A stretch of 6,490 nt of DNA. Source: an uncultured bacterium. Lineage in GTDB: Bacteria > Actinomycetota > Coriobacteriia > Coriobacteriales > Coriobacteriaceae. The translations under genes were made by a program, and so were the position numbers. The notes below the pieces were generated by a model. The model was given only the letters and a program-made list of their open reading frames with translations. It was not told the DNA's origin and made no database searches. This document shows, piece after piece, positions 5,677 through 6,490 of the stretch (the first letter of the stretch is position 1; each line of letters starts with the position of its first letter). The stretch is from positions 1 to 6,490 of the forward strand of contig CAJMOL010000095.1 in the NCBI GenBank assembly GCA_905215095.1. Direction: 5' to 3'.

Positions 5677-5721
5677 TTTGAAGTATCGACTTATATATGG
5701 ATTTAACTGCTATTTTAGTCT

Positions 5722-5735
5722 TTAAAACGTTTTAA
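5722..5735. promoter_or_regulatory. 14-bp perfect palindrome, possible operator upstream of gap
   Basis: TTAAAACGTTTTAA is perfectly self-complementary and lies 46 bp after whiA and about 60 bp before the proposed gap -10 box. AACGT is repeated directly at 5726-5730 and 5734-5738. The position suits a repressor or activator site, but AT-rich DNA makes short palindromes by chance and no regulator can be named. Confidence 0.4.
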
Positions 5736-5741
5736 CGTAAA

Positions 5742-5784
5742 TTTGATTTTCAATTTCGAGCATTCTCGTGAAATTCAAGTCAAA
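5742..5784. repeat. AT-rich imperfect inverted repeat overlapping the gap promoter region
   Basis: TTTGA (5742-5746) and TCAAA (5780-5784) close an interrupted stem that also pairs AATTTC (5752-5757) with GAAATT (5770-5775) and GAG with CTC around the loop CATT. Bulges interrupt it. A run of eight A follows at 5782-5789, so it is not a + strand terminator. It overlaps the likely -35 region of gap and may be a protein-binding site or bent DNA. Confidence 0.4.
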
Positions 5785-5797
5785 AAAAAGGTATATT
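5768..5797 (+). promoter_or_regulatory. gap: Probable gap promoter
   Basis: TATATT (5792-5797) is a good -10 box, one base from consensus. GTGAAA (5768-5773) is a 4-of-6 match to TTGACA with an 18-bp spacer that contains an A8 tract. Transcription would begin near 5804 and leave a leader of about 65 nt. The surrounding AT-rich gap in a GC-rich neighbourhood supports a promoter, and a separate strong promoter suits a highly expressed glycolytic gene. Confidence 0.6.
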
Positions 5798-5817
5798 AGG
5801 CGAGTGGTTAGTTTGTG

Positions 5818-5852
5818 GGCCTCAACGGCGGGCGCTGTAGCTCGCGGGGGCC
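5818..5852 (+). other. GC-rich leader hairpin in the gap 5' untranslated region
   Basis: GCGGGC (5828-5833) pairs with GCTCGC (5840-5845), with one G-U, around a 6-nt loop. GGCC (5818-5821) and GGCC (5849-5852) can form an outer stem. It ends 5 nt before the GAAAGGAG ribosome binding region and is not followed by a T-tract. It may stabilise the abundant gap mRNA at its 5' end; a ligand-binding role cannot be claimed. Confidence 0.45.
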
Positions 5853-5869
5853 TTACGAAAGGAGACACA

Positions 5870-6490
5870 ATGGCAGTAAAGGTTGCTATTAACGGCTTCG
5901 GTCGCATCGGTCGTCTGGCTTTCCGTCAGATGTTCGGTCATGAGGGCTCCGAGATCGTCGCTATCAACGACCTCACCTCTCCCGATATGCTCGCTTACCT
6001 GCTGAAGTACGACTCCACGCAGGGCAACTACGCTCGCGATCACGAGGTCGTTGCTGGCGAGGATTCCATCACCGTTGACGGCAAGGAGATCAAGATCTAC
6101 AAGGAGGCCGACGCTAACAACCTGCCTTGGGGCGACCTTGACGTCGACGTCGTTCTCGAGTGCACCGGCTTCTACACCAGCAAGGCTAAGGCTCAGGCCC
6201 ACATCAACGCTGGCGCCAAGAAGGTCGTCATCTCCGCTCCGGCCGGCAGCGATCTGCCCACCATCGTGTACAACGTCAACCATGAGACGCTGACCGCTGA
6301 GGACAACATCATCTCCGCTGCTTCCTGCACCACCAACTGCCTCGCCCCGATGGCCAAGGGTCTGAACGACTTCGCTCCCATCGTGTCCGGCATCATGACC
6401 ACCATCCACGCCTTCACCGGCGACCAGATGCCGCTCGACGGCCCGCAGCGCAAGGGCAACTTCCGTCGCTCCCGCGCCTGCTCCGAGAAC
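5870..6490 (+). CDS. gap: Glyceraldehyde-3-phosphate dehydrogenase, type I, 3' partial
   Basis: The first 207 residues are present; the gene continues past the right edge (full length is usually about 330-340). It would oxidise glyceraldehyde-3-phosphate to 1,3-bisphosphoglycerate with NAD and phosphate in glycolysis. INGFGRIGR (7-15) is the Rossmann dinucleotide loop. AINDL (31-35), with Asp34 after the second strand, points to NAD rather than [13 protein letters not shown] and ECTGFY are family segments. SAASCTTNC holds the catalytic Cys153, and [27 protein letters not shown] is the phosphate-site region. The start is ATG 5870 with AAAGGAG (5858-5864) 5 nt upstream. Codon choice looks more restricted than in neighbouring genes (many CTG, GTC, AAC, AAG and CGT/CGC codons), as expected for high expression. 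pgk and tpiA commonly follow but are outside the window. Confidence 0.97.
   Translation, partial: MAVKVAINGFGRIGRLAFRQMFGHEGSEIVAINDLTSPDMLAYLLKYDSTQGNYARDHEVVAGEDSITVDGKEIKIYKEADANNLPWGDLDVDVVLECTGFYTSKAKAQAHINAGAKKVVISAPAGSDLPTIVYNVNHETLTAEDNIISAASCTTNCLAPMAKGLNDFAPIVSGIMTTIHAFTGDQMPLDGPQRKGNFRRSRACSEN

Noticed and set aside
5822..6409. 195-codon minus-strand frame opposite gap
   Set aside because: The plus strand is unmistakably gap; the minus product is a low-complexity shadow rich in Val, Gly, Asp and Ser.

Overview
The window looks like chromosomal DNA of a GC-rich, gut-type actinobacterium of the class Coriobacteriia, most like Collinsella. This rests on recognising the protein families and gene order, not on a database search. 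Supporting signs are strong AAGGAG/AGGAGG ribosome binding sites, a GTG start on nanA, an actinobacterial-type RapZ with Arg in the Walker A motif, and a whiA-gap gene order. All six genes lie on the + strand.

Positions 1-3721 hold the end of a sialic-acid (N-acetylneuraminate) catabolic cluster. It contains the 3' part of a divergent AXE1-family (acetylxylan esterase / cephalosporin-C deacetylase) protein that has lost its catalytic serine, then an N-acetylneuraminate lyase-type aldolase (nanA), a ROK-family N-acetylmannosamine kinase (nanK) and an N-acetylmannosamine-6-phosphate 2-epimerase (nanE). The last three would convert Neu5Ac to pyruvate plus ManNAc, then ManNAc-6-P, then GlcNAc-6-P. 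Transporter, sialidase, nagA and nagB are not in the window.

The gaps in this cluster are unusually structured. A 108-bp imperfect inverted repeat with TA ends sits between nanA and nanK and supplies the nanA stop codon. A 98-bp palindrome with a cUUCGg tetraloop, followed by T5, sits between nanK and nanE. A classic GC hairpin plus T-tract lies after nanE and touches the rapZ ribosome binding site.

Positions 3820-5676 encode RapZ (P-loop RNase adapter family) and WhiA (LAGLIDADG-like domain plus helix-turn-helix), 6 bp apart. The yvcK/cofD gene that commonly separates them in Gram-positive bacteria is absent here. An AT-rich 193-bp gap follows, with a 14-bp perfect palindrome, a larger inverted repeat, a plausible promoter and a GC-rich leader hairpin. 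It precedes gap (glyceraldehyde-3-phosphate dehydrogenase), which runs off the right edge.

No tRNA, rRNA, CRISPR array, transposase or phage gene was seen. The enzymes are ordinary; the points worth a second look are the serine-less esterase and the intergenic palindromes and terminators.
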